From: Trichuris trichiura
Taxonomy: Eukaryota; Nematoda; Enoplea; Trichinellida; Trichuridae
Reading direction: 5' to 3'
NCBI GenBank assembly: GCA_037903355.1
Contig: JBAJFE010000033.1
Location: 428,077-492,076 of the forward strand
DNA: 64,000 nucleotides
Numbering within the stretch: the first letter of the stretch is position 1; each line of letters starts with the position of its first letter. Under the pieces are notes generated by a model that saw nothing but the letters and a program-made list of their open reading frames with translations, did not search any database and was not told where the DNA came from. Below, in pieces: positions 53,502 to 63,900 of the stretch. The translations under genes were made by a program, and so were the position numbers.

Positions 53502-53650
53502 TAAACACGGTTGACAGACGCACGCAAAAAGGATTGTTAAACAGTTTATTGCACGGACACAACACGAATCTCGCTCAGCCTTCCGCGGGTGCTCCTTATA
53601 TATTCCTTATCCCGGCGGGAGCTCAGCGTCACTTCGTGGGCGAGGTGACA
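53497..53650 (-). repeat. 3' LTR of the gypsy element
   Basis: 154 bp, TG...CA ends, reading the same as 57869-58022 throughout. On the minus strand it has a TATATAAGG box and an AATAAA signal, so a compact promoter and polyadenylation site are both present. Confidence 0.92.
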
Positions 53651-53834
53651 TCTGACGGACGTTTCCGGTAACCGCCCTGCGCGTCCTGACAGCTATTTCC
53701 GGTGACCACCCTGCGTGTGTCACTATCAAGGTCAGTCCTGCAGGGATCGTCGCTTTCACCGCCCGTCGTGCAGGGAGCGGTTTCCGTATTTCCCGTCGCG
53801 CTTTTCGTCACACTCCCCCCTGATCTTCTAATCA

Positions 53835-56800
53835 CTACTGGTGGCGAGAACCGCTACTTCGAAGTCGCGTACTGCGCCTGGGGCACGGCTCGTCAGCCGG
53901 GTCATGCGCTGACGCTACTGCGGCATTTGAGGTCGTTGCAGCCGTCCTCGTGGACTCTCTTTCTTCTCCGCAAACTTTGGTCATGGCTTCTGCAGCCGCT
54001 GGTGACGTCTCGGCTTCGGGCGCTCCCATGAGCATGCTTTGCGCTTCTCTATTCGGTCTCGTGTGCGCTTCATTCATGTTTAGAGCAATCTGTGCATCAC
54101 CAGCGTTTCTGTTTCCCGTGTCGCTTTCTGTTGCCACTGGACTTCTTGGCGAGGAGCAGTCCTGGAGATGACACCGTCGGTGACGGCGTCTTCTTGCTGA
54201 CGGACGGAGCGCTACTTGGACTTGCTCCCTGCTCTGCTCTGCGTCGAACGATTCTGCCTGCCTTGGTTCTTTGACGTTACTGAATACAATCATCCCGGGG
54301 CTCATCGCTTGCCCTGTAATGGGAGCGATGGGCCCACCGTCGTCATAAACGTCAGACGACAGATTTGTTGGAGGATTAGGTCCTGAGCCACGTCGCCGGA
54401 TGTCGCGGACATGGCGGGGGATCCCGTTAACGTTCACTGCCTGCTTAGAGATCAGTCCGGTGACAGTGCCGCTCCCATAACGATCGTCGCATCTTCCTCC
54501 ACGTGGTTTCACCCAGACGGATTCGCCAATTCTATATTGGCAGTTAGCATTTTCTTCAGTGGAACTGAACGTCATCTCATTCCGATCCCGCACTGTATAT
54601 CGATAGATTGCGTTGGCGGGAGCCGTAGCCGGAGTGCGGTCATCTCGCGGCATAAGGTTATATCGATAGACCGCTTCCCGCACTGAGCATCCCGTTCTAG
54701 CGGCAATCACCTTAACTGTTCGATGACACCGTTCCGTGATACCATTTCCACTGGGTGCGTAGGCACATCTGAAACGGAGACACGTGCCCCACCGTTCTGC
54801 TAGCGTGGCAACCTCACGGCTCCGAAATGCCGTATCATTATCGGCTAACAGCTCATTTGGAGCACCGCGCTCCAAAAAAATCGACTCTAGCTGATGGGCG
54901 ATCTCCGCACCGGCGCGTCGGCAAAGACGGCGCCAGATAGAAAAGCGTGAGGGCCCACAATCAGTTAACGTCAGGTAAAGTTCTCTGCCACAGTGTGCAA
55001 CATCAATTCCGACCCTCTGCCACACTGTGGGCACCGCCAGAACCCCATGTCGCCATTTAACTGGAGCTGGGTCTATGGACTGGCAGATGTCGCAGGTGCT
55101 TACAACGCGCCTAACGTCACGTTTGGTTATCCTGGGGTCACGGCGGCGGGAGAAGTACAGCGTGCGTCGCACTCCCGGGTGTCCTGAAGTGTGATGTACT
55201 TCTGCAATCAGCTGCTCAAGTGGTGTATCATCGGCTGTAGCGCACACCTCTTCTCTGGTGGCCTCCGCGGAAGCCAACCACCGCTTTGGCACCCTGGTTA
55301 GACGGTCGGCCTTATTCTCGGATGATCGGACCAAGGTGACCGTTACTGCCAAGTCGTACTCTTCAATCAGCGCCAGCACTGTTTCTATGCGACGTCTGAT
55401 AAGCATTTCATTCGCCGCCTTAGTCCGCAGACGAGCCCGGCCTGACAATGCATCTTTTATCCATCGGTGCACTGTGGCGGAATCAGTCATGAGTTCTATT
55501 TCCTTCATCCTCCAGGCAATCGCAAGGTTGAGCCCCTTAATCACTGCGTCTAATTCTGCCATATTGATATGGCGCGCCTCATCAGGTCGTAGCCATGCTC
55601 CGTCTTCTATTATGGAGCCATCTACTTCTAATGCAACGCCTAACGCCAACATACTGGCATCAACCCATAACCTGACTTGGCTGCCTGAGACATCCCAGCG
55701 ACCGCGCACTGGGTCGTTCTTCTTTAGCTCATTGGCGATCTCGGCAAGGTAGTTCCGCATCCGTTCGTCGCAGATGGGCTCATCCCACCGTGACGTCGCA
55801 CGGTTGGCTTCTCTCTTGACGAACGCAGTGGCTATTCGTAGCCAGCTGCTCACTGGATAGTGCCCTATTAATTCGCCACAGTACGCAAACACTGACCGCT
55901 TAGTCAGCCTTCTGGGAGGGTCTCTGATGTCAGTGCCTCTCGTCCACTGAAGCGTGTCACGCTCCCCCCAAACAGCCAAACCCAAAACTCGCGTGCCTTC
56001 TGATACCTTTTCTGGGGATTTACATTCCAGTCCGTACCGGGCGAGATGTTTTCTCACAGCGTGCGCACTGACGATTGACTCGTCAACAAGAATGTCATCG
56101 AGATAGGCTGATGTGCCTTTACTGACGTCAGAAGCAAGAGAGAGCACTAGCCCTACTATGGCTTTCATAATGGTCGGGGCAACATTCAGGCCAAACCCGA
56201 GCCGGGTGAGGCAATATCTACGCCCTCGAAACATGACGGTTTGGTATGGCCATAGCGATTTCTCGACGCGCACCTGCAGATACGCCTTCTTTAAATCCAA
56301 CATTGCGACATGCGCGCCGCGTTGGCGCCATTCACGGAGCTTTTCAGCACACACGTCGCTCTTTGCTGTGAACGTATCAATGTAGGTGTTTAGCTCTCGG
56401 AAATCGAGTACTGGCCGAACTTTCTCCTTACTGCGTTGCACCACCGCCATGAGTGGTATCAATCCTTTGGCGGGCCCAAGGTCCCGTTCATCGTATGGGA
56501 TCAGCCATCCATTCCGTACCCATGTTTCCAATTCCTCTTCGTAAGACGCCTTGACAGAGGCGGCCGGCGTATATTCTTCTATCCTATTGTGCAGGACCGC
56601 TGGTGCATTGCCGCCGGCCCATTTCCATGCGGTCGTCCATGAACGCGTTGCGGGCTCATAAGTTACAATGAAGTCTTTTTCTTCGACGCGGAGTCCCGCT
56701 TCCGCGGCTGCGCATATCTCTGCAGCGGGTGGATTAAATCGCACATGGCCGTCGCGATCTAGCAATAGTCCTCCGAGGAGTCGTATACCTTGCATACCAA

Positions 56801-57119
56801 GGATAAGGTCAAAACCTAGTGGTTTCTGGTCGCACACTAGTACATAAACAACCACCTCAGAGGCGTCGGCTGTTTCCAGTCTGGCGTGACCTATTCCCAC
56901 ACATTGTAGTTCGCCCCCGCTAATTGCCTTCACGCTGACGGGCTGTTTCTTCCATCTTCTGCAGCAAGGGGCGTAGATGACGCACCGTGTACATCCACTG
57001 TCTACCAGCGTGCGGCGAAATACCCCATCCACGCGCATCCACACTATTGGTAGCGCCTCAGTCATCGACGGGAGGAAGCTGGCGCCGAATCTTCCTCCCA
57101 GCGCCCGTTTCCCGAGCAT
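53835..57119 (-). CDS. pol: Gypsy pol polyprotein (protease, RT, RNase H, integrase)
   Basis: 1094 codons, uninterrupted. The aspartic protease has DSG at residues 40-42. The reverse transcriptase has MLDLKKAY (Asp 275) and YLDD (339-342). The RNase H acidic residues are Asp 487, Glu 522, Asp 546 and Asp 605. The integrase HHCC zinc region is at 642-679, and its catalytic core has D706, D760 and E796, with the D-to-E spacing of 35 expected for DD35E. A Ser/Arg-rich tail follows the integrase. There is no separate envelope-like frame. Expression needs the -1 frameshift at 57107-57113, since pol overlaps gag by 58 nt in another phase and has no independent promoter. Confidence 0.95.
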   Translation of the reverse strand: MLGKRALGGRFGASFLPSMTEALPIVWMRVDGVFRRTLVDSGCTRCVIYAPCCRRWKKQPVSVKAISGGELQCVGIGHARLETADASEVVVYVLVCDQKPLGFDLILGMQGIRLLGGLLLDRDGHVRFNPPAAEICAAAEAGLRVEEKDFIVTYEPATRSWTTAWKWAGGNAPAVLHNRIEEYTPAASVKASYEEELETWVRNGWLIPYDERDLGPAKGLIPLMAVVQRSKEKVRPVLDFRELNTYIDTFTAKSDVCAEKLREWRQRGAHVAMLDLKKAYLQVRVEKSLWPYQTVMFRGRRYCLTRLGFGLNVAPTIMKAIVGLVLSLASDVSKGTSAYLDDILVDESIVSAHAVRKHLARYGLECKSPEKVSEGTRVLGLAVWGERDTLQWTRGTDIRDPPRRLTKRSVFAYCGELIGHYPVSSWLRIATAFVKREANRATSRWDEPICDERMRNYLAEIANELKKNDPVRGRWDVSGSQVRLWVDASMLALGVALEVDGSIIEDGAWLRPDEARHINMAELDAVIKGLNLAIAWRMKEIELMTDSATVHRWIKDALSGRARLRTKAANEMLIRRRIETVLALIEEYDLAVTVTLVRSSENKADRLTRVPKRWLASAEATREEVCATADDTPLEQLIAEVHHTSGHPGVRRTLYFSRRRDPRITKRDVRRVVSTCDICQSIDPAPVKWRHGVLAVPTVWQRVGIDVAHCGRELYLTLTDCGPSRFSIWRRLCRRAGAEIAHQLESIFLERGAPNELLADNDTAFRSREVATLAERWGTCLRFRCAYAPSGNGITERCHRTVKVIAARTGCSVREAVYRYNLMPRDDRTPATAPANAIYRYTVRDRNEMTFSSTEENANCQYRIGESVWVKPRGGRCDDRYGSGTVTGLISKQAVNVNGIPRHVRDIRRRGSGPNPPTNLSSDVYDDGGPIAPITGQAMSPGMIVFSNVKEPRQAESFDAEQSREQVQVALRPSARRRRHRRCHLQDCSSPRSPVATESDTGNRNAGDAQIALNMNEAHTRPNREAQSMLMGAPEAETSPAAAEAMTKVCGEERESTRTAATTSNAAVASAHDPADEPCPRRSTRLRSSGSRHQ

Positions 57120-57850
57120 GTGTTTCCAGCTCTGCTAGCCTTGCGCCGACCTGATCCACGTCCATGTCTCCAAGCCTGACGGTCGTCGTTCCGCTGAGGT
57201 CTTCCCGCCTCTCTATGTCGTGTGGGGCACTCTCTTGCAAAGTGATTTATCCCCCCGCATGCATAACAACGCCTTTCGGTACCTGGGCTCCGTGCGACGG
57301 AAGTCGAGTTGCCTGCCGCGGCGACCAATTCGCTCCATTTACTGCAGCCGGATGGTCCTCGTGCCAGCATCGCCCTGGCGCGTGTCAGAAGTTCGTCGAG
57401 CGTGAGGCTTTCCATGCGGGCCCCGGCCCGCATCGACTCCTGGATTGGCTCTGGTAAGCCGTCTACGAATGCGCTTGCCAGTGCTGTCTCTGATACACCG
57501 CCAGCTAGCTGCGCTAATCGACGCAGTCCTGCTAAAAAGGCATCCGGCGTTTCGCCATCCCGTAGCCTCCGCACTTTAAATTCTTGGAAAGCCATAAACG
57601 GGTCTGGGGCGAAGGCGGCAAGCAGCCGTTCTTTAACCTTCTCAAGATTGCTCTGCTGTTCAGTCGGCATCTGATCATAAACGTCAAACGCTGCGCCGGT
57701 TAACTTCACACCGATTACCCGAACCGTGTCTGTCACTCCGCATAACTTACATGTAGACTCTACCTTCCGTAACCATTCTGCCGCCGAAAGGGACTGCCCA
57801 TCGAACTCCGGGATCATCCAGTAGCTCATTGGGGCAACCGTCTGTTCCAT
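57062..57850 (-). CDS. gag: Gypsy gag protein
   Basis: 262 codons from the ATG at 57848-57850, just inside the 5' LTR. The capsid-like region includes FQEFKVRRLRDGETPDAFLA. The C-terminal CCHC zinc knuckle is CYACGGINHFAREC, in a basic stretch that would bind RNA. The open frame extends upstream into the LTR, but the first downstream ATG is the sensible start. It ends at 57062 inside the stem-loop that follows the frameshift site. Confidence 0.93.
   Translation of the reverse strand: MEQTVAPMSYWMIPEFDGQSLSAAEWLRKVESTCKLCGVTDTVRVIGVKLTGAAFDVYDQMPTEQQSNLEKVKERLLAAFAPDPFMAFQEFKVRRLRDGETPDAFLAGLRRLAQLAGGVSETALASAFVDGLPEPIQESMRAGARMESLTLDELLTRARAMLARGPSGCSKWSELVAAAGNSTSVARSPGTERRCYACGGINHFARECPTRHREAGRPQRNDDRQAWRHGRGSGRRKASRAGNTCSGNGRWEEDSAPASSRR
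57070..57113 (-). promoter_or_regulatory. -1 ribosomal frameshift signal, gag to pol
   Basis: The slippery heptamer G GGA AAC (57107-57113) is in the correct zero frame for gag. Seven bases later a perfect 9-bp stem starts (57091-57099 with 57070-57078), closing a 12-base loop that itself contains GGCGCC. After a -1 slip the ribosome enters pol. Heptamer, phase, spacing and stem all match the canonical arrangement. Confidence 0.88.
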
Positions 57851-57868
57851 AATAAGGCCTCGATAGCT

Positions 57869-58022
57869 TGTAGTAAACACGGTTGACAGACGCACGCAAA
57901 AAGGATTGTTAAACAGTTTATTGCACGGACACAACACGAATCTCGCTCAGCCTTCCGCGGGTGCTCCTTATATATTCCTTATCCCGGCGGGAGCTCAGCG
58001 TCACTTCGTGGGCGAGGTGACA
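57869..58022 (-). repeat. 5' LTR of the gypsy element
   Basis: Matches 53497-53650 base for base as far as I can read, with TG...CA ends. It lies directly upstream of gag on the minus strand. Confidence 0.92.
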
Positions 58023-58027
58023 ATCTG

Positions 58028-58826
58028 CAGCAAGCTTTTGAAAACTATAGCAGGAGTCCTCTAAAGAAGCATCTCAGCACCGACATAGCGGCATAGAGTC
58101 CCCTGTTTTTGCACAATTACCTTATACCTGGCATGCATCGATATGCAAAAATTGGTAGTAAACTAGACCATCGTCTTGTACCGTTGACGTTGACGAATAA
58201 AGAAAAATTAGTCGCAAAGACGACCATCGTTGTATACGCCAGTTTGTATGCCGTTCTAACCTTTTAAATCACGGAAGCGTAGCCGCGACTAATGCTGCAT
58301 AGCATAAAGGTTGGTACCTCGATTCGTATTATCTCACTTGAATGGAAAAGAACACCACTGAAGGCACGAACTTGTAAACGCACGATCAAGGGAAAGTTAG
58401 TTTTCCTGAAACGTATGTCCCAAAGACTATAGAGACGTATCCCAGGGAAGCATAACGCATCGTAACCAGACAATGCGAAAACATAATGGTGTCGTGAACG
58501 AAGACGTTTAGAGTCCAGGTTGTTAGCATGAGGCGAAAGTTTCATTGCTGTGGTCGCCCATGCGGATCGCCTGCCTAATTTTGACATCGCGTTTACTTGC
58601 TCGCGAGGCTTAAGTTTAGTTCTATCTGTCGACGTCGCAGAGAACGGTCGCTTTCATGTGCTCTAGAAAACATCGTATCCTCGTGCGCAATTCGTCTCTT
58701 GTCACCATTTCGGCTCGGTTCGTGACAAATAGCATGAAAACGAAACCCCCTCTGAAACGAACCTTTGGAAACAGATGGCGAAACCGGAAAGAGACTAGTC
58801 ATTGGCGAGAGTCACCTGATAAAAAT
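58028..58826. other. Region between the gypsy and Merlin elements
   Basis: Contains the presumed original 3' end of the interrupted exon at its start (TGA at about 58035). No other gene is recognised. Confidence 0.4.
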
Positions 58827-60910
58827 GGATCTAGTCCGAAATCAGCCCTCCGTCGGCAGAGGCGGCAACTTCACATGGTAATGCGCTGTGATAATGCGGA
58901 TAAGCGACACAACGGGTGCGACGGTTTACTGTGGGTTGATGAACACGTGCCGCGCAAGTTGAACGAAGAGACAAAGGAGGGTTAGTGCCACCTGCAGTTT
59001 GGCCGGTCACTGACCTGCGGATTGCGTTTCCATGTCACTTATGCAGCTACTTACCCTTGCGAAATAGTGCAGGTGAGCGATGAAACAGCTGCGCGTGCAT
59101 TCCTAGAATGGGTAACACAATGGAGCAGTAGCGGCACACGCAGAGGTGGTGTTATTGACCCGCGAATTACCTGTGCACGAATTCTGTAGCTGTGCAATTG
59201 AGTAACCGTTGCAAGTGTCACTGATTCGGTTACTGACCCTTGCGAAACAGTGAAGGTGAGGGTTTAAACAGCTGCGCATGCATTGCTGGCACAGGGAGCA
59301 CAATATGGCGGCAGTGACATATTCCAGGGGTTCCGTTAGTTATTCGCCGAAAACATTGGTCAACGCCCCAGTTGGCACTGTGCCTCAGCAAAATGTGCGA
59401 ACCCCATTGTAAAGTATGAACACACCGTGCACAAGTCGAAGTGAACCTGCCCAGAAAAGCAACCGAACAAACACCGCCTGGCTGCACCAGGCGGTGCGGG
59501 ATGAAGAAACGGCGGCGAATTTCCTTCGCGAAGAAGGGCTGCTGCACAGCGAAAGGCTGTGCCCCGTTTGCGGAGAGGCGATGCGTTTGGCGCGCGGTGG
59601 CATGGCCTGGAGGTGGTATAAACGTTCCTGCAGGAAGGAACTGGCCGTACGAACAGGGACATGGTTCGACGGTTAGCACACTATGCGCTGTAGCCGCTAT
59701 GAGCGCTTCGCACTGCAGTGTGTCCTTTGTAGTTCCACGGAACAAGGTAAAGCTGCAGAAGACAATCGAGATCACTTTTAACTAGAGTCGTGAGTACACC
59801 ACGATCAAATTCTGCTTAGGCGAGCTGGGTACGGATTCGCGTGCCCTCTGTTGTTGCTGTAGGCAGTATGTGTGCTTTAGAACTCAGCCACGGCACCGCA
59901 GTGCTGTGGAACGGCCACCTGCGGCAAGTTACTGCAGACGCGTTGGCCAAAAGACCGGTGCAACTGGGAGGACCGGGTATGACGGTGGAACTGGACGAGT
60001 CCCTCTTTTCCCGGAGAAAGTACAATCGAGGGAAGACGTATCCGCCGCTGTGGCTCTTCGGCGGTGTATGTCAGGAAAACAGCGAAGTTCACGTCGAACC
60101 CGCGAAGGACCGTTCGGCAAGCACACTCCTACCCGTTGTACGGTCCCATGTGAGGCCGCAGTCTGCAGTGATTACCGATGAGTGGCGTGCGTACCGCCGT
60201 CTCAGCCGTGAAGGGTACGATCATTCGCGAGTGAATCACTCAGCGAAATTTGTCGACCGAGACACAGGTGCCCACACCCGGACCGTAGAGTCCATGTGGG
60301 CCCAGCTCAAGCGGCGGTGTGGAACGAATCAGAGTGTTGTCGCGTCGTACCTGAGCGAGTTCATGTGGAGAAAACGTTTGGGACCCTCCGACGCTTTCAA
60401 GGCCATCCTCGCCGACATCCGCCTGTTGCACCCGCCCCGAGCGGACGCGACGCCAGCGCTAGCGGCCTTGCCAAAGCGGACGGTACATAGCTTCTTTACG
60501 TTTCTGTTTTCTATGTGCGTCTCTATGCTCAAATCGAACAAGAGCCCCCGGCGAACGCACCGCCCGTGCCAGCGCACACGGCCGACTGAAGGGTACCCAG
60601 CTTCTTCAGCGTTTTCCTGGGTGAAGGCGCACCACTAGACGGTTTGTACCCTTGCTGTGCGTTTGCGTTTACTGTGCGCGTTACTGAAACGTTTTCTCCC
60701 AGCCGTACGGTAAATTTGCCATCCTTTTCTTAGGAAATGTTACTGCAATCACGCGTAGACTCCATAAATTCCTCACCGATAGTGTGCCAAGCCACTTTAC
60801 GCGTGCTTAGCTGCTCGGTGTGCTAAGCCGATTAAGTCTCATTAATCCCCACTTGACCTCCTTTGAACTTGCCGCCGCTGCCTACAGAGGGCTGATTTCA
60901 AACTAGACCC
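58827..60910 (+). mobile_element. Merlin transposon with broken transposase
   Basis: The inverted ends (58827-58873 and 60864-60910) share 'ctagt..gaaatcagccctc' and 'ggcggcaa[cg]tt'. The transposase lies between them. The flanking bases (ataaaaat / aaatatat) are too diverged to call an 8-bp duplication with confidence. This is the likely autonomous parent type of the MITE at 2835-3197. Confidence 0.85.
59416..60638 (+). pseudogene. Merlin (ISXO2/IS1016-type) transposase
   Basis: The N-terminal zinc-binding part (59416-59676) has CPVCGEAMRL and a short basic segment ending in the family's RTGTWF. The DDE domain (59841-60440) has all three acidic residues in context: VELDESLFSRRKYNRG, VITDEWRAY and HTRTVESMWAQLKRR. 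The two parts are in different frames, with stops between 59677 and 59840, so at least one frame shift has killed it. The DDE half alone is a clean open frame. The family is related to bacterial IS1016 transposases, but this copy sits in a eukaryotic Merlin element. Confidence 0.88.
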
Positions 60911-63900
60911 AAATATATCGTTGCAGGACAGAGGACACGTACCTGGTAGAAACGTGCTGCAAGGAAAGGAAGCTTTAGGGAAGCATCCCTGCGGGAGATC
61001 TAAACGCTTCTGAGAGCGAACATTAGAAATATCACTAGGGGAACATAATGTACACCGCCCTGAACCAAATGAGGGTTGCCCGTTGGCAACTTTCATAAGT
61101 CATACACAGGATACCATCAGCACGATTCAGTTGTGCACCAAACCGTACGCGCTGAACTGATCTGCTTTTGCATTCTTTTAACCATAACGGTTTTGTTTTG
61201 GCTTAAGCAAAAGTAGGGGAAAAGCAGGACTGCTAAGAAAAAACATGCTGGCTAGCGGCCTGCTGCAGTTTCACTCAGGCAAACAATAGAAGACCCTTAA
61301 ATGGTCATTATGAGTGACTGCGTCAGTGCATTTGAGAAAGAAGACACTAAGTGAGAAGATTAAGTGAGAAATATCTGTGTTACGTTCTCACCTTCTAAAA
61401 CAACGCTTTTGCTGCAGCCGTATGTGACCAAGGTCTAATAACCACAATTATGGTTTGCTAGACAAAACATCTGAGGCTTTCTACTACAGGCATTCCTGGT
61501 CGACGAAGATTGATGGGACCGGAATTGACTGTTCGTAAGGCGAACATTCGTAAGTCAAAGAGAAGATTGCTATTGTTTAGCATGGGAACCTGTTTTAAGC
61601 GGACCAGGTCTATGAAAAATAGTCTGCCAGGCCTTACTGACACTGGATACACAACGCAAGAAAACGCGTAGTGCAATAATGCATAGTAAAATTAGGACGG
61701 CGCGAGTGACAAAAATACATTTTAAGTGAAAACAACCTATGCAGGCTGTATTGCTACTGTCATAATTGGTAAGCTACTAACCGCATTGGAATACTGAAAC
61801 CCCGGAGGAATGATTGGCGGGGAAGATCGCAGGACCGTGGGACTCGACCTGGAGAAAGCAATACCGTGTGGTCTGCATGTCTGCCTCCGTAGAGGATGAT
61901 TGTAGCGTATCTTCGGCTGCTGCTGTTGAGGTAGAAACGACTCTCGAGGAGACTGATTAGCTGCCGCGCAAATTTGATTTGCTTGCCACAAGAATGAAAA
62001 AATAGTTTGAGAAAAACTGTAGATATTACGGATTTAAATTAGAACCTTGTAGACCTGCAACCAGCACATGTTCGTTTGTCTGCCAGCAGCACGGCAGGAC
62101 AGTTGACGAACAAGCACGAAAGGACTTTGCTTGGCCAGTGCACTCGGTTAAGAAAATGGCACGAATTGTAAAAGCGTGCTATTGTTCCACCGCATTTCTT
62201 TGTAAAAGTGACGAAACGTTTACGCAATATGTTCGTAAAGCGAAAATAGGTAGAAATTCAGTTTCTTCGTAAAAGCGAACATTCGTAAAGCAGGGCATAC
62301 CTGTGTAGTGCCATTGACAGAATGGAGAACTCTTGGTCATCTTTCTGAAAGACTTAAAAAGTTTCAACACCAAATTTGCAATCCCAGACGCTGGTCGTGG
62401 TCTCAACAGCTCAACAGTCTTTGTGTGAAACGTCTTTTGAGGAAACTGCGAATGAAGCAGAGTAGCTCTGAAGGTTTCAAACCGTCAACGATAAATACAA
62501 TGTTAGTGGCATCGGTAAAGGAAACAGCGTTTGCCGTAATGAGAGAAGTTTCGCGGTATGAGTAGTGACACAGCAACGATCACCGTAAAACAGAACATTA
62601 GTTTTGAATGAACACGATTTGGAGGACATTTTGCACGAATGAGTACTCTAAGGTAGAAAAATGGATGATGCTAAGCCCTGAATGATCAGACATAATGTCA
62701 TCATTTTTCAAATGATTCGTCGCACTGGCAGCAAAAGGTGAGCCATAAATGAAATCTAAACATGCGTCAAGATGGACGTAATCGGTAGGTATAGAGAATA
62801 GCGACTTGCCTGCCCTGATGCCTTCGCACCTCAACGACGTAACAGTAAATGATCTTTCCATCTCTCTGCATCGTTCCAGCTTTTCACTGTGTTCACTATT
62901 TTGTAGATGCAGTTTTTTGGTACGGGACCATAGAGTTTCATGGTTGGCTATTTTTTTACCGAAAGCGTGTAATTTAAGACCGCTGAAGACGGGTCGCGTT
63001 AGACCCGAAAGCTCTGGGGAAATTTGAAATTGAAATTAAAAATTTTCAACGGAGCACACTCTCCGTAAAGAAACAGCCAAACATGTGCTCACTATCTTAC
63101 TGATTGAAATCCCAAAGTGCTTACGTTGCTCGTACTTTGTGCAAGCTTCTCATTTATCGTCGTGTCGTCGTGTCGTGCGTACACTGTATCAAGAGCAATG
63201 GGCATACCATTGCCGCTTTCTGTGAACGCTGATATTATTCTGAATTTCATGTGTCATCAATACTTCTTCTTCCTAGTGTAGCTTGGTAGGATGTTTTCTA
63301 GGCTGGAAAGGTTCACAAGCATGTTTACGAGCAGCATTCCCTTTCTCGCTTCACAGACAGTTTCCCAAACCCTATTAATATTCTTTAAGCAGGGCACACC
63401 AGTATGTAAGTTTCCTACCAGAAACGTTGATACATTGACGTGAAAGATTAGGTCTACTCCAGCCAGCTTCAATTATTCAATTCAGACGATAGTGTCAGCA
63501 GGTTCTGTTGACACTATTCAGCCATTCGCTGAGTAGAGACCAGGGCTAGTTAATGTTTTGTTTTCATGATTGCAAGTTGAACTGTACTAGCAATTGAAGT
63601 GGCTTAAAAACAATGAAAGCTCGCAGGCAGAACAGTTTACGCTGCGTGGCCGCCTCAAAAGAATAGGAATAGAATAATTACTACGTACCTTCAGAAAATG
63701 TTTCTTTGAGTGGGCAAGACAACTACTCCATCAAACAATTGTGGAAAGATAAAAAATAAAGGTGTCAGAATTGCCATCTTCAATGGTAAAGCCATACTGT
63801 GCCATTAGTAGGGTAAATTACCTTTTGGCTTAGCTGTAGACGTCGTAACCTGAAGGAATTTTTACTGTGGCGCGCGTCGGCCTGATTGTTTTGTCATGGG

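Larger units (their letters stand above)
53497..58022 (-). mobile_element. Young complete Ty3/gypsy LTR retrotransposon, 4526 bp
   Basis: Two 154-bp LTRs that appear identical enclose intact gag and pol frames in overlapping phase. A perfect 5-bp target duplication, ATCTG, lies at 53492-53496 and 58023-58027. LTR identity and open frames indicate recent insertion and possible activity. The LTRs are unusually short. No tRNA-type primer site starting TGG follows the 5' LTR, where the sequence reads AGCTATCGAGG, so priming may be unusual. Confidence 0.95.

Noticed and set aside
59416..60638. Bacterial IS1016/ISXO2 contamination
   Set aside because: The transposase lies in an element whose ends match MITEs elsewhere in the window, so it is a eukaryotic Merlin.
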